A stretch of 62,055 bases of DNA from Halomonas sp. (GTDB lineage: Bacteria > Pseudomonadota > Gammaproteobacteria > Pseudomonadales > Halomonadaceae), in NCBI RefSeq assembly GCF_020832045.1, contig NZ_JAFIFK010000030.1, positions 1-62,055 on the forward strand. Direction: 5' to 3'. Of this stretch, positions 7,887 to 16,670 are shown one piece after another. The notes below the pieces were generated by a model. It was not told where the DNA came from. It searched no databases and was given only the letters and a program-made list of their open reading frames with translations. A program made the translations under genes and the position numbers. Every line of letters starts with the position of its first letter. Positions within the stretch are counted from its first letter, which is position 1.

Positions 7887-9092
7887 ATGAAGAAAAGCGT
7901 TCTAGCGATGGCAATCGCAGCGTCCGGCGTGGCATTCGCAGGCGCGGCGCAGGCGGAAGTGAAGATCGGCTTCATCGGCGGCTTTACCGGCCCCATTGAA
8001 AGTCTGACGCCCCCGATCTATGACGGTGCGCGGCTGGCGGTTCAGCAGATCAACGACCAGGGCGGCATCCTCGGCGGGCAGACGCTGGTCATGCCTAGCG
8101 CCGACACCACCTGTAGCGATGCCTCGGCGGCTTCCAACGCAGCGGACCGCATGGTGAATACCGAGAACGTCACGGCCATCGTCGGTGCGCTGTGCACCGG
8201 TGCCACCGTGGCCGCCGCCAACAGTGCTGCCATTCCCGGTGGGGTGGTAATGGTGTCTCCGGCTTCCACGGCACCGGCGGTCACCGAGCTGGATGATAAC
8301 GATCTGGTATTCCGTACCGTGCCTTCGGATGCCTATCAGGGCGAGATCCTGGCCAAGCTGATGCTCGACAAGGGCTTCGACGAGGTGGCGGTCACCTACG
8401 TCAACAACGATTACGGCCGTGGCCTGTCGGATGCCTTCAGTGAAGCCTTCGAAGCCGGTGGCGGTGTGGTTGCTGAAAATGTGGCTCACGAAGACGGCCG
8501 CGCCGACTACCGCTCCGAGCTGGGTTCGCTTTCCGCCAGCGGTGCCGAAACCCTGGTGGTGCTCGCCTATGCCGACGGCTCGGGCCAGACCATCCTGCGC
8601 CAGGCGTATGAAGGTGGCATGTTCACCCAGTATGCCGGTGCCGACGGCATGGTCGGTGCATCGCTGGTCGAAGCGGTGGGTGCGGATGTGCTCGAAGGCA
8701 TGATCGCCACGCGCCCGGGCAGCCCTGAGCTGCCGGGTACCGATATCTTCATTGAAGCCGCCGAAGAAGCCGGCTTCGACCCCAGCTCGGTGTTCGCGGC
8801 CCAGGCCTACGATGCCGCCTTCCTGCTGGCCCTGGCCATCGAGCAGAACGGCAGCGCCGAGCGTGAAGGCCTCTCCGAGGCCCTGCGCAGCGTTTCCTCC
8901 GAGCCGGGCGAAGTGATCCTGCCGGGCGAATGGGAAAAGGCGGTGGAGCTGATCGCAGCCGGTACCGAGATCAACTACGAGGGCGCCTCCGGCACCCACG
9001 AGTTCGACGAGAACGGCGACGTACCGGGCGTGGTAGTGGAAATGGTGGTGGAAGACGGCGCCTTCGTCAGCAAGGGCCTGGTCGACCTCTAA
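7887..9092 (+). CDS. LivJ-type ABC transporter substrate-binding protein
   Basis: A 401-residue periplasmic binding protein of the branched-chain amino acid/amide type (Peripla_BP fold I). The signal peptide MKKSVLAMAIAASGVAFAGAAQA is followed by EVKIGFIGGFTGP and then ARLAVQQINDQGGILG, the family hallmark. Two Cys (in TTCSDAS and GALCTGA) could form the disulphide common here. The ATG at 7887 follows GAGAAG; a GTG at 7872 would spoil the signal peptide. It faces livMHFG tail to tail, with a shared terminator between. The ligand is unknown; amino acids, short amides and urea are all possible for this family. Confidence 0.9.
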   Translation: MKKSVLAMAIAASGVAFAGAAQAEVKIGFIGGFTGPIESLTPPIYDGARLAVQQINDQGGILGGQTLVMPSADTTCSDASAASNAADRMVNTENVTAIVGALCTGATVAAANSAAIPGGVVMVSPASTAPAVTELDDNDLVFRTVPSDAYQGEILAKLMLDKGFDEVAVTYVNNDYGRGLSDAFSEAFEAGGGVVAENVAHEDGRADYRSELGSLSASGAETLVVLAYADGSGQTILRQAYEGGMFTQYAGADGMVGASLVEAVGADVLEGMIATRPGSPELPGTDIFIEAAEEAGFDPSSVFAAQAYDAAFLLALAIEQNGSAEREGLSEALRSVSSEPGEVILPGEWEKAVELIAAGTEINYEGASGTHEFDENGDVPGVVVEMVVEDGAFVSKGLVDL

Positions 9093-9120
9093 GCGCTAAT
9101 GCGACGAGCTGGCATAGAAA

Positions 9121-9157
9121 GGCCCCGACGGGATTTTCCGCCGGGGCTTCTCATTTT
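9121..9157. terminator. Terminator between the binding-protein gene and livM
   Basis: A 10-bp stem GCCCCGACGG (9122-9131) / CCGCCGGGGC with one mismatch and a short loop is followed by TTCTCATTTT. It should stop transcription from the binding-protein gene and may act in both directions because the genes converge. Confidence 0.8.
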
Positions 9158-9208
9158 CATGGGGCTTCTTGCGAAAAGTCGCCGAGCGCAGACAGTTTTC
9201 GTTGAAGC

Positions 9209-10522
9209 CTAACCGTGGTGCTTCACTTTCTCGGGCAGTAATCCATTCGGTGCGAAGCGCAGCACCAGCGTGATCAGCAGACCGATCACGAACACCCGGG
9301 CCTGAAGCGCGCGGCTGTCCAGGTTGCCCGGCGGCTGCCAGCCGAACCAGCCCTCGCCGATGTACACGGCGCCCTGCATCAGGAACAGTGCCAGCGGTTC
9401 CGACATCAGCCAGATGATATACACCGCCACCGCGCCGAAGATGGTGCCCAGGTTGTTGCCCGGCCCGCCCAGGATCACCATGACCAGCACCAGGAAGGTG
9501 TGATTGAGCGGCAGGTAGCCGTTGGGGTCGAACAGGCTGTTGAACGAAGCCAGAGCGCCACCGCCGATGCCCATCAGGATACAGCCAAGGACGAAGATCT
9601 CCAGGCGCCGCCTGTTGATGTCCTTGCCCATGGCCGAAGCGGAGACTTCATTGTCGCGAATGGCGCGGATCATGCGGCCCCATGGGGCGTGATAGGCCCG
9701 GTGAAGCAAGAAGAAGATCACCGCGATCATGGCCGCCGTGACCGAGAGATAGAGCGCCCGGGCCAGGGTGAAGCCGAGCTCGCTGGGGCCCGGCGTGGGC
9801 CAAGGCAGCGGCGAGACCGTGGCGGTGCCGCGGGTCAGCCAGTCGGAGTTCTTGAGGAAGGCCTTGATGATCTCGGCGATGCCGAGGGTGGCGATAGCCA
9901 AGTAGTCGCTGCGCAGCCCCAAACAGATATGGCCGATGAAGTAGCCGACGGCGCCGGCCAATGCCCCGCCGACTATCCAGCCGGTCCAGGCGGGCAGGCC
10001 GAAGCCGCCGATGAAGCCGGCGCGGGACTGGATCTCACCGGTCACACTTCGCAGCATGCTGATCACTACCATATACAGCACCACGGCGAGAACGATGGCG
10101 ATCACCGAACGCAACTTCTTGGGCACGCCGATACGGTCGAGCTTAGAGGCGCCATACACCAGCAGGGCGGCCGCTACGCCGTACAGCAACACCCGGCCCA
10201 GCTCGCCGGGTAGCTCGGTGCCCCAGAAAGCGTCGTTGACCGGTACGCTGAAGAGCATGGCGGAAAAGCCGCCCAGGGCAACGAAGCCCATCACACCGGC
10301 ATTGAACTGACCGGCGTAGCCCCACTGGATGGTCAAGCCCAGGGCCAGGATGGCATAACACGAGGCTTCCACCAGCATGCGTGTGCTGTAAGCCGTGCCC
10401 ATCATCATGTAGATGGTGACGATCACCGCCAGCAAGGCGCCGAACAGAATGATTTCACGCAGTGGGAAGCGTGATGGCGCGGCGACGATGTCTTCCCGGC
10501 GTTCGGTACGAGGAGTATTCAT
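9209..10522 (-). CDS. livM: LivM-type ABC transporter permease
   Basis: A 437-residue multi-pass inner-membrane permease, the second membrane subunit of a branched-chain-amino-acid-type importer. ASCYAILALGLTIQWGYAGQFNAGVMGF is the classic N-terminal block, GLRSDYLAIATLGIAEI and RAIRDNEVSASAMG the cytoplasmic coupling region, and MVILGGPGNNLGTIFGA the conserved C-terminal loop. It is longer than E. coli LivM at the cytoplasmic loops. The start ATG shares one base with the stop of livH (TGATG), indicating translational coupling. It is the last gene of the minus-strand operon. Confidence 0.88.
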   Translation of the reverse strand: MNTPRTERREDIVAAPSRFPLREIILFGALLAVIVTIYMMMGTAYSTRMLVEASCYAILALGLTIQWGYAGQFNAGVMGFVALGGFSAMLFSVPVNDAFWGTELPGELGRVLLYGVAAALLVYGASKLDRIGVPKKLRSVIAIVLAVVLYMVVISMLRSVTGEIQSRAGFIGGFGLPAWTGWIVGGALAGAVGYFIGHICLGLRSDYLAIATLGIAEIIKAFLKNSDWLTRGTATVSPLPWPTPGPSELGFTLARALYLSVTAAMIAVIFFLLHRAYHAPWGRMIRAIRDNEVSASAMGKDINRRRLEIFVLGCILMGIGGGALASFNSLFDPNGYLPLNHTFLVLVMVILGGPGNNLGTIFGAVAVYIIWLMSEPLALFLMQGAVYIGEGWFGWQPPGNLDSRALQARVFVIGLLITLVLRFAPNGLLPEKVKHHG

Positions 10523-11529
10523 CAGATCACCTTACCCTTGAAGATGCCGGTGGGGCGCCACACCAGAATCGCCACCAGGATGAAGAAGGGCACCACGATC
10601 TTGTATTCGGTGCCGACGAAGGCGAGGTTGCGCGGTATCTCGATCCACTCGGGGAACAGGTGCTGGATCGGCCGCAGCATCACCGACCAGTTGAATACCG
10701 CCAGGGTCTCGGCGAAGCCCACCACGAAGCCACCGGCAATGGCGCCGTAAGGGTGACCCACCCCGCCGACGATGGCGGCGGCGAAGATTGGCAGCAGCAA
10801 GAAGAAGCTCAGGTCGGGTTTGAAGGTGACGTCTAGCGAGAGCAGCGTACCGGCAATGGCGGCAAGGCTACCGGCGATTACCCAGGTTACTGAGACGATG
10901 TAGTTGGTGTTGATGCCCGAGGCCCGCGCCAGATCGGGGTTGTCGGACATGGCGCGCATTGCCTTGCCCAGCCGGGTGCGGTTGAGGAACAGGTGCAGCC
11001 CCACCACGCAGGCGATGGTCAGGATGAACAGGATGATCTGCGGCTCGGTGACGACGATGGGGCGGGTGGCCAGCTCGAACGGCACGTCGAGGCGGTAGAT
11101 CTCCTTGCGCTCACCGGCCAGGTACATGTTCTGAGCGCTGGTGCCGGCAAACAGACGGATCAGGCCTTGCAGCATCAGAGTGACGCCCAGCGAGCCGATC
11201 ACGATGACGATGGGCTTGACCCCGTGGGCGCGCAGCGGCTTGTAGAAGACCTTGTCGATGCCTACGGCAAGGGCGGCGGTGAGGATCATGGCCAACGGCA
11301 GCATGACCACGGGGGTGGGCAGGCCCACCACGCCGCCTACGCCGGGGAAGGCCAGGGTCAGCAGCAGCACCATGAAGGCGCCGAATGTCATCATGTCGGC
11401 ATGGGCGAAGTGGGCGAAGCGCATGATGCTGAAGACCAGCGTCACGCCGATGGCGCCTATGGCGTAGATCGAGCCGGTGACGCTGCCGGCGATGATCACG
11501 TTGTTGATGAAGAAAACCAGTTCGTTCAC
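10522..11529 (-). CDS. livH: LivH-type ABC transporter permease
   Basis: A 335-residue membrane permease, first membrane subunit of the importer. AGSVTGSIYAIGAIGVTLVFSIMRFAHFAHADMM is the diagnostic N-terminal block and RAMSDNPDLARASGIN the coupling helix. I start at the GTG at 11529, which has GGAGAG upstream. The open frame extends to 11721 only by running antisense-frame through livF, and those residues are not family-like. It lies 28 bases after livF and overlaps livM by one base. Confidence 0.88.
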   Translation of the reverse strand: MNELVFFINNVIIAGSVTGSIYAIGAIGVTLVFSIMRFAHFAHADMMTFGAFMVLLLTLAFPGVGGVVGLPTPVVMLPLAMILTAALAVGIDKVFYKPLRAHGVKPIVIVIGSLGVTLMLQGLIRLFAGTSAQNMYLAGERKEIYRLDVPFELATRPIVVTEPQIILFILTIACVVGLHLFLNRTRLGKAMRAMSDNPDLARASGINTNYIVSVTWVIAGSLAAIAGTLLSLDVTFKPDLSFFLLLPIFAAAIVGGVGHPYGAIAGGFVVGFAETLAVFNWSVMLRPIQHLFPEWIEIPRNLAFVGTEYKIVVPFFILVAILVWRPTGIFKGKVI

Positions 11530-11557
11530 GACTTGCTCTCCAGTACGGGCTCCGGGC

Positions 11558-12262
11558 TCAACCGCCCAGGAAACTCTTGGCCACTTCCGGGTCGGCGAGC
11601 AGGGCTGCGCCGGTATCGGTGAAGCGATTCTTGCCGGCGGCGAGCACGAAGCCCTTGTCGGCGATGGCCAGGGCCTGCTTGGCGTTCTGCTCGACCATGA
11701 GGATGCCGACGCCGGCTGCATTGATCTGCTTCACACGCTCGAAAATCTCGTTCATGTAGAGCGGTGACAGGCCGGCAGTGGGCTCGTCGAGCAGCAACAT
11801 CTCGGGTTCGGCCATCAGCGCACGACCCATGGCGACCATCTGCCGCTGCCCGCCGGAGAGCTCGCCGGCGGGCTGGTGGCGTTTGTCGTAGAGGGGCGGG
11901 AAAAAGTCGTAAACCTGCTTGAGCATGCGCTTGACGTTGCCCGGCTTGAGGAAGGCGCCCATCTCCAGGTTTTCTTTCACCGAAAGACTGGGGAAGACGT
12001 TCTTCTCCTGGGGTATGAAGCCCATGCCCCGCTGTACCAGCTTGTTGGGCGGCAGGTTGTGGATCGGCTCGCCGCGCAGCAGGATCTCGCCCTGGCTGAC
12101 GGTGAGCAAGCCGAAAATGGCCTTGAGCATGGTCGACTTCCCGGCCCCGTTGGGGCCGACGATCACGCCGATCTCGTCGGCTTCGACCGACATGTTCACC
12201 CCGTTGAGGATGTTCATGCCGCCGTAGCCGCCGTGCACGTCGCGTGCTTCGAGTAGTGGCAT
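11558..12262 (-). CDS. livF: LivF-type ABC transporter ATP-binding protein
   Basis: A 234-residue ATPase subunit. GPNGAGKST is the Walker A motif, LSGGQRQMVAMGRAL the ABC signature, LLLDEPTAGLSP the Walker B and switch region, and MVEQNAKQALAIAD the family-specific H-loop replacement. The start at 12262 gives the usual MPLLEARDVHGGYG opening; an alternative ATG at 12307 would add 15 Arg/Gln-rich residues and has no better ribosome binding site. It follows livG after 77 bases. Confidence 0.87.
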   Translation of the reverse strand: MPLLEARDVHGGYGGMNILNGVNMSVEADEIGVIVGPNGAGKSTMLKAIFGLLTVSQGEILLRGEPIHNLPPNKLVQRGMGFIPQEKNVFPSLSVKENLEMGAFLKPGNVKRMLKQVYDFFPPLYDKRHQPAGELSGGQRQMVAMGRALMAEPEMLLLDEPTAGLSPLYMNEIFERVKQINAAGVGILMVEQNAKQALAIADKGFVLAAGKNRFTDTGAALLADPEVAKSFLGG

Positions 12263-12339
12263 CTTGGAATCTCTGCGCTGTCGTTGCTGTTCTTCTTGTC
12301 GGTTCATTCCGGCCGTTGCCGGCAAGGTACCGGCATGCC

Positions 12340-13110
12340 TCAGGCGACGTTGGAGCCGAAGTAGGCTTCAATGACCTGGGGATTGTTCTGGATCTCTTCG
12401 ATGGTGCCCTCGACCATCACGCTGCCTTGGGCGAGCACGATGACCGGGTCGCAGAGGCGCGAGATCATCTCCATGTCATGTTCGATGACCAGGAAGGTGT
12501 AACCCATCTCACGGTTGAGTCGCTCGATGTTGCTCACCAGGTCGCCGAGCAGGGTGCGGTTGACCCCGGCGGCGATCTCGTCGAGCAGAACCACGCGAGC
12601 GTCGGTCATCATGGTACGACCGAGCTCGAGGAGTTTTTTCTGTCCGCCAGAGAGGTTGCCGGCCAGCTCGTTGCGTACGTGGTGAAGGCCGATGAAGTCG
12701 ATCACCTCGAGGGCGCGACGACGCACCTCGGCCTCCTCGCGGCGTACCACTCCCGGCTTGAGCCAGGCGTCGAACAGGCTCTCTCCCGACTGCTTCGGCG
12801 GCACCATCATCAGGTTCTCCAGCGCCGTCATGTGGGAGAACTCATGGGCGATCTGGAAGGTGCGCAGCAGGCCCTTGTGGAATAGCTCGTTGGCAGGGCG
12901 GTTGGTGATGTCCTCGCCGTCGAGCAGGATCTGGCCGCTGTCGAGCGGAAGGGCGCCGGCAATGATGTTAAAAAGGGTCGACTTGCCGGCCCCATTGGGA
13001 CCGATCAAGCCTGTGATGGAGCCTTTCTCGACCTGGATCGAGCAATCATTGATGACCTTCAGGCCGCCAAAGGCCTTGTAGACGTGCCTGACGTCGATGA
13101 TGGATGGCAT
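12340..13110 (-). CDS. livG: LivG-type ABC transporter ATP-binding protein
   Basis: A 256-residue ATPase subunit and first gene of the livGFHM operon. GPNGAGKSTLFNIIAG is Walker A, LSGGQKKLLELGRTMM the signature, VVLLDEIAAGVN the Walker B, and LVIEHDMEMISRLCD the H-loop; the insert between Walker A and signature is typical of LivG. AAGVN rather than PAGLN is common in non-leucine members of the group. An AGGA site precedes the ATG at 13110. The operon lacks its own binding protein, which is presumably the convergent gene at 7887. Confidence 0.87.
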   Translation of the reverse strand: MPSIIDVRHVYKAFGGLKVINDCSIQVEKGSITGLIGPNGAGKSTLFNIIAGALPLDSGQILLDGEDITNRPANELFHKGLLRTFQIAHEFSHMTALENLMMVPPKQSGESLFDAWLKPGVVRREEAEVRRRALEVIDFIGLHHVRNELAGNLSGGQKKLLELGRTMMTDARVVLLDEIAAGVNRTLLGDLVSNIERLNREMGYTFLVIEHDMEMISRLCDPVIVLAQGSVMVEGTIEEIQNNPQVIEAYFGSNVA

Positions 13111-13146
13111 GTTGGTTCCTGCACGTTTTTATATCTTTGTTATGCA

Positions 13147-13176
13147 CCCGGCCCCTGCGTATGGCGTGAGGCCGGG
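13147..13176 (-). terminator. Possible terminator after the NSS transporter gene
   Basis: CCCGGCC (13147-13153) pairs with GGCCGGG (13170-13176) just beyond the stop of the minus-strand NSS gene. There is no clear T-run, so this is weak. Confidence 0.35.
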
Positions 13177-13196
13177 CGGCAACGTTTAGTGCGTTG

Positions 13197-14642
13197 TTAC
13201 CGTTCCTGGCTGTTTTCCACCAGGAAGGTGCGTCCGGCGGCGAAGGCGCCGACGATCACCAGGGCGCCGATGGCCGGCACCAGATAACCCTCTACCTGCG
13301 GCATGGTGCGCAGGAACACGAAGGCCACCGCGGCGGGTGCCACGAAGCGCACCAGAAAGCGCCACACGTTAAACCAGGTCTCGCTGGTGCGCATCTCCTT
13401 CATGACCTCGGAGTGGGTCAGCGCCCAGCCGGCGAATAGTGCAATGAGCAGACCGCCCAGCGGCATGAAGATATTGGTCAGCAGCTCGATGAAGTCGAAG
13501 GCGCTGCGACCGAACAGGGCGTGGAAGGGGCTGGCCTCGGCCCAGGTGTTGAAGCTGACCACCGTGAGCAGGCCCAGCGCCCAGCTGGCCACCACCATGG
13601 CAAACACTGCCTGGGGGCGGGTGAGGTCGAAGCGCTCGACGAGGAAGGCGGCCACCGGCTCGATCAGCGAGATCGAGGAGCTGATGGCAGCCCCCAGTAC
13701 GAGAATGAAGAACACCCCGCCGATCAGCGCGCCGAAGGGCATTTCGGCGAAGGCCAGCGGCAGGGTGACGAACATCAGGCCGGGTCCGGCACCGGCATCG
13801 AGCCCGGCGCCGAACACCAGCGAGAAGATCGCCAGGCCGGCTACCATGGCCACGGCAGTATCGACGAAGGCCACGGCGAAGGCGGTGCGGCTGAGCGACA
13901 CCTCACTGGACATATAGGCGCCGTAGGCCATGATCGCGCCCATGCCGAGGCTCAGGGTGAAAAACGACTGCCCCATGGCCTGCAGCCAGCCTTCGAGACT
14001 TAGGTCGGCCAGGTTGAAGGTGAACAGGAAGCTGGCCGCGGCGGCGAAATCGCCGTTGGCGATACCATAGGCGAGCACCACCAGCAGGATCACGAACAGC
14101 GCCGGCATCATGATGCGCAGGCCGCTCTCGATGCCCTTGTGGATGCCCATGCCGACGATCAGCCCCGAGGCGATGATGAACAGGGTGTGGTAGAGCGTGA
14201 GCAGGCCCGGCGAGGCCAGTAGCGCGTCGAAGCCGGCTCCGATGGTGGCGGCGTCGGCGCCGACCAGCGAGCCGGTGAGCATCTGCCAGGTGTAGTGAAT
14301 CGCCCAGCCGGCTATCACCGAGTAGAAGCTGAGGATCAGGAAGGCGGCGGCACCGCCCAGCCAGCCGATCGACTCCCAAGCCCGCGAGGTCTTGTGGGTG
14401 CGGGTGAGGAAGCGCATGCCCATGATCGGGCTTCTGCGGCTGGCGCGGCCGAGCATGGTCTCGGCGATCAAGATGGGGATGCCGACGGCAAAAATGGTCA
14501 GGGCATAGACCAGAATGAAGGCTCCACCGCCGTTTTCGCCAGTCAGGTAGGGGAAGCGCCACAGGTTGCCGAGTCCCACCGCCGAGCCGACGGCCGCCAG
14601 CAGAAAGGTGCCCTTGTGTGTCCAGACGTTGTGCGTACTCAT
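13197..14642 (-). CDS. Sodium-dependent transporter, NSS/SNF family
   Basis: A 481-residue inner-membrane symporter of the LeuT fold. The start KGTFLLAAVGSAVGLGNLWRFPYLTGENGGGAF is the helix 1 hallmark, where the unwound GSAVGLGN segment binds sodium and substrate. About twelve hydrophobic segments follow. Bacterial members carry amino acids such as tryptophan, tyrosine or alanine; the substrate here cannot be read from sequence. It lies between livG and a small hypothetical gene on the same strand but with gaps of 86 and 181 bases, so a separate promoter is likely. Confidence 0.9.
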   Translation of the reverse strand: MSTHNVWTHKGTFLLAAVGSAVGLGNLWRFPYLTGENGGGAFILVYALTIFAVGIPILIAETMLGRASRRSPIMGMRFLTRTHKTSRAWESIGWLGGAAAFLILSFYSVIAGWAIHYTWQMLTGSLVGADAATIGAGFDALLASPGLLTLYHTLFIIASGLIVGMGIHKGIESGLRIMMPALFVILLVVLAYGIANGDFAAAASFLFTFNLADLSLEGWLQAMGQSFFTLSLGMGAIMAYGAYMSSEVSLSRTAFAVAFVDTAVAMVAGLAIFSLVFGAGLDAGAGPGLMFVTLPLAFAEMPFGALIGGVFFILVLGAAISSSISLIEPVAAFLVERFDLTRPQAVFAMVVASWALGLLTVVSFNTWAEASPFHALFGRSAFDFIELLTNIFMPLGGLLIALFAGWALTHSEVMKEMRTSETWFNVWRFLVRFVAPAAVAFVFLRTMPQVEGYLVPAIGALVIVGAFAAGRTFLVENSQER

Positions 14643-14823
14643 GGTGTTTCCGAAAACTCGTCTTGTGGCCTTGTGAGCCCGCTTGGGTCGCTACCGCGGG
14701 CCGTTCGTTAGGGCCGCTCGGTGAGCGCGTACACTGTGCGACAGAACCACGCTTCGTGACCAGCGGTAAAGCGTTAAGGTTGCGTTGGACGCGGCAGGTG
14801 ACGGGGCCGCGGGATCATGGAAG

Positions 14824-15150
14824 TCACTGCGGCTCTTCGTCTTGCGCGTCGATGTCGGCCGGTCGCGATTCGAAGGCGCGACATTCGTCCGGCAGTCTCA
14901 CCGTGTCGCCCAGGGCCAGCTTGCCCACCAGCTTGCGGCGCCGGCCGCTTTGCGGCTCGATCAGTGCGACCACTTCCCCGATACTGGTGCCGTTTACGTA
15001 GGCCTCGACCTTCACTCTGACCACCAGACCCTGGTAACGGGCCGAGAGGATGTCGCCCGGGCCGGGGTCGGAGTAACCGGCAGGCGTTCTTGCATGATGG
15101 CTCATGACGCTGTCGCCGCCGGGGGCGTCCCATTCTACATGCTTGTGCAT
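14824..15150 (-). CDS. Small hypothetical protein, 108 residues
   Basis: I do not recognise a family. The middle part (GDILSARYQGLVVRVKVEAYVNGTSIGEVVALIEP) looks like short beta strands, as in a small beta-barrel, and is followed by basic GRRRKLVGK and the acidic tail DIDAQDEEPQ. There is no signal peptide or membrane helix. The ATG at 15150 has a perfect AGGAGG upstream on the minus strand, which is the main reason for calling it real. It lies after the terminator of the M20 peptidase gene, so it is probably transcribed alone. Confidence 0.65.
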   Translation of the reverse strand: MHKHVEWDAPGGDSVMSHHARTPAGYSDPGPGDILSARYQGLVVRVKVEAYVNGTSIGEVVALIEPQSGRRRKLVGKLALGDTVRLPDECRAFESRPADIDAQDEEPQ

Positions 15151-15217
15151 ACAGCCTCCTGCAATGATGTTTTCGATAGCCTAGTGAGAAGCGTAGCCGC
15201 TCAGGGACATGGGCAAG

Positions 15218-15240
15218 AAAAAGCCCACCATGTGGTGGGC
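15218..15240 (-). terminator. Rho-independent terminator of the M20 peptidase gene
   Basis: GCCCACCA (15223-15230) and TGGTGGGC (15233-15240) form a strong short hairpin. On the minus strand it is followed by TTTTTCTTG. Confidence 0.85.
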
Positions 15241-15269
15241 ATGCCCGGTGGGTGGCCACGGTGTCCCGC

Positions 15270-16541
15270 TCAGGGGGCTTCCTCGGCTAGCTCCATGATC
15301 AACCGTGTTGCCAAGTAAAGGCGTGGTACGACGCTATGCAGTTCGACGAATTCGTCGCTGCTGTGGTAGCGGCCACCCACCAGGCCCAGCGACTCGAGCA
15401 CGGCAGGGCGCTCCGCATCGGGCTGATAGGCGTAGGCGGCATCGGTGCCACCACCGATTTCGACAGCCCCCAGCTCGAGGCCGAGCTCGGCGTAGATCGC
15501 CTTGGCCCTCTCGGCTAGTTCCTGGGTTTGCGCATTTTCGGGGAGCGGCGGGCGCCCGCGCTCCAGGCGGAATTCCACCTCAGTATCTTCGATCAGTCGG
15601 TTGGCGATGATCTCATTGGCCTCCTCGTCTACCCGCTCGTACTCATCGGCCTCGAAATAGCGCATGTCGCCCTCGGCGCGGGCACGCTCGGGGATGATGT
15701 TGCGGGTGCCGCCACCCTCGACCACCGTCCAGTTGAGGGTCGTTTCCTTGTCGGGGTCGCCGAGTTCGTTGAGTTGCAGCAGTTGGTGGGCAAGCTCCAT
15801 CACAGCGTTGCGCCCCTCTTCCGGGGCACTGCCGGCATGCGAGGCGCGCCCGGAAACTTCGAGGAAGGCATAGTTGATGCCCTTGGTCACGGTGGTGACC
15901 GTGTCCATGCCGTCCTCGCCCAGGGTTGGCTCGAAGACCAGCACCGCATCCTGTTCGGCGGCGAGCTGCGAAATGAGATCGCGCGAACCCAAAGAGCCTT
16001 GCTCTTCGTCGGGATTGAACACCACCGTCAGCGTGCCGTAACCGTCATATTCCAACTCATGCAGTATGTCCAGGCTATGCAGGATGATCGCCACGCCGCC
16101 CTTGGCGTCACCCACGCCGGGACCGAAGGCGCGACCATCCTCGGTGCGAAACGGCCGTTCTGCCGCGGTGCCCTCGCCGAATACGGTGTCGTAATGGATC
16201 ATCAGCATGAGGTTGCGTTCGCCGCTGCCCTGAAGAGTACCGACCAGAGTATTGCCGCCGAGCTCCTCGGAGGGGTGGGTCTCGACCTCGGCACCGAGCT
16301 CGCGTAGCCGCTCGTCGAGGATCGCCTCGACCTCGGCCAGCCCCGGCTCATGAGTGGTACCCGAATCGATGTTGACCAGGGTTTCGAGCGTTTCGAGCAG
16401 CGGCGCTTCGTGGCGCTCAGCGGCATCGAGGACTGCCTGGTCGGCCTCCATTCCGAGAGGCTCGGCGCTCACGGTGGAGGCGGTGAATAGGGCGGCAAGG
16501 GCCGTGCCCAAGCAGAGCGGCTTCAGGGCGAGTCCATTCAT
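15270..16541 (-). CDS. Secreted M20 family metallopeptidase (glutamate carboxypeptidase type)
   Basis: A 423-residue zinc peptidase. The signal peptide (ALKPLCLGTALAALFTASTVSA) predicts export. Metal ligands of the family are visible: MIHYDTVFGEG (His and Asp), GPGVGDAKGG (bridging Asp), FNPDEEQGS (general-base Glu and ligand Glu), and RYHSSDEF (C-terminal His). The order and the dimerisation domain around GRASHAGSAPEEGRNAV fit carboxypeptidase G2, which removes C-terminal glutamate from folates or peptides. The substrate here is inferred only. It lies just downstream of the exported amidohydrolase on the same strand, with a 129-base gap. Confidence 0.85.
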   Translation of the reverse strand: MNGLALKPLCLGTALAALFTASTVSAEPLGMEADQAVLDAAERHEAPLLETLETLVNIDSGTTHEPGLAEVEAILDERLRELGAEVETHPSEELGGNTLVGTLQGSGERNLMLMIHYDTVFGEGTAAERPFRTEDGRAFGPGVGDAKGGVAIILHSLDILHELEYDGYGTLTVVFNPDEEQGSLGSRDLISQLAAEQDAVLVFEPTLGEDGMDTVTTVTKGINYAFLEVSGRASHAGSAPEEGRNAVMELAHQLLQLNELGDPDKETTLNWTVVEGGGTRNIIPERARAEGDMRYFEADEYERVDEEANEIIANRLIEDTEVEFRLERGRPPLPENAQTQELAERAKAIYAELGLELGAVEIGGGTDAAYAYQPDAERPAVLESLGLVGGRYHSSDEFVELHSVVPRLYLATRLIMELAEEAP

Positions 16542-16670
16542 GGCGGTTATCCTTTGTCGGGGGCAGGATCATGAAGGCGCCCGGCCTGTTCGGTTCGAAG
16601 CGCTTGAAACCAGTCTAGGGCAGGGGGCGCAGAGCGCAATTTCCTGTGCCGCGCCTGCCTGGATGTGGCT

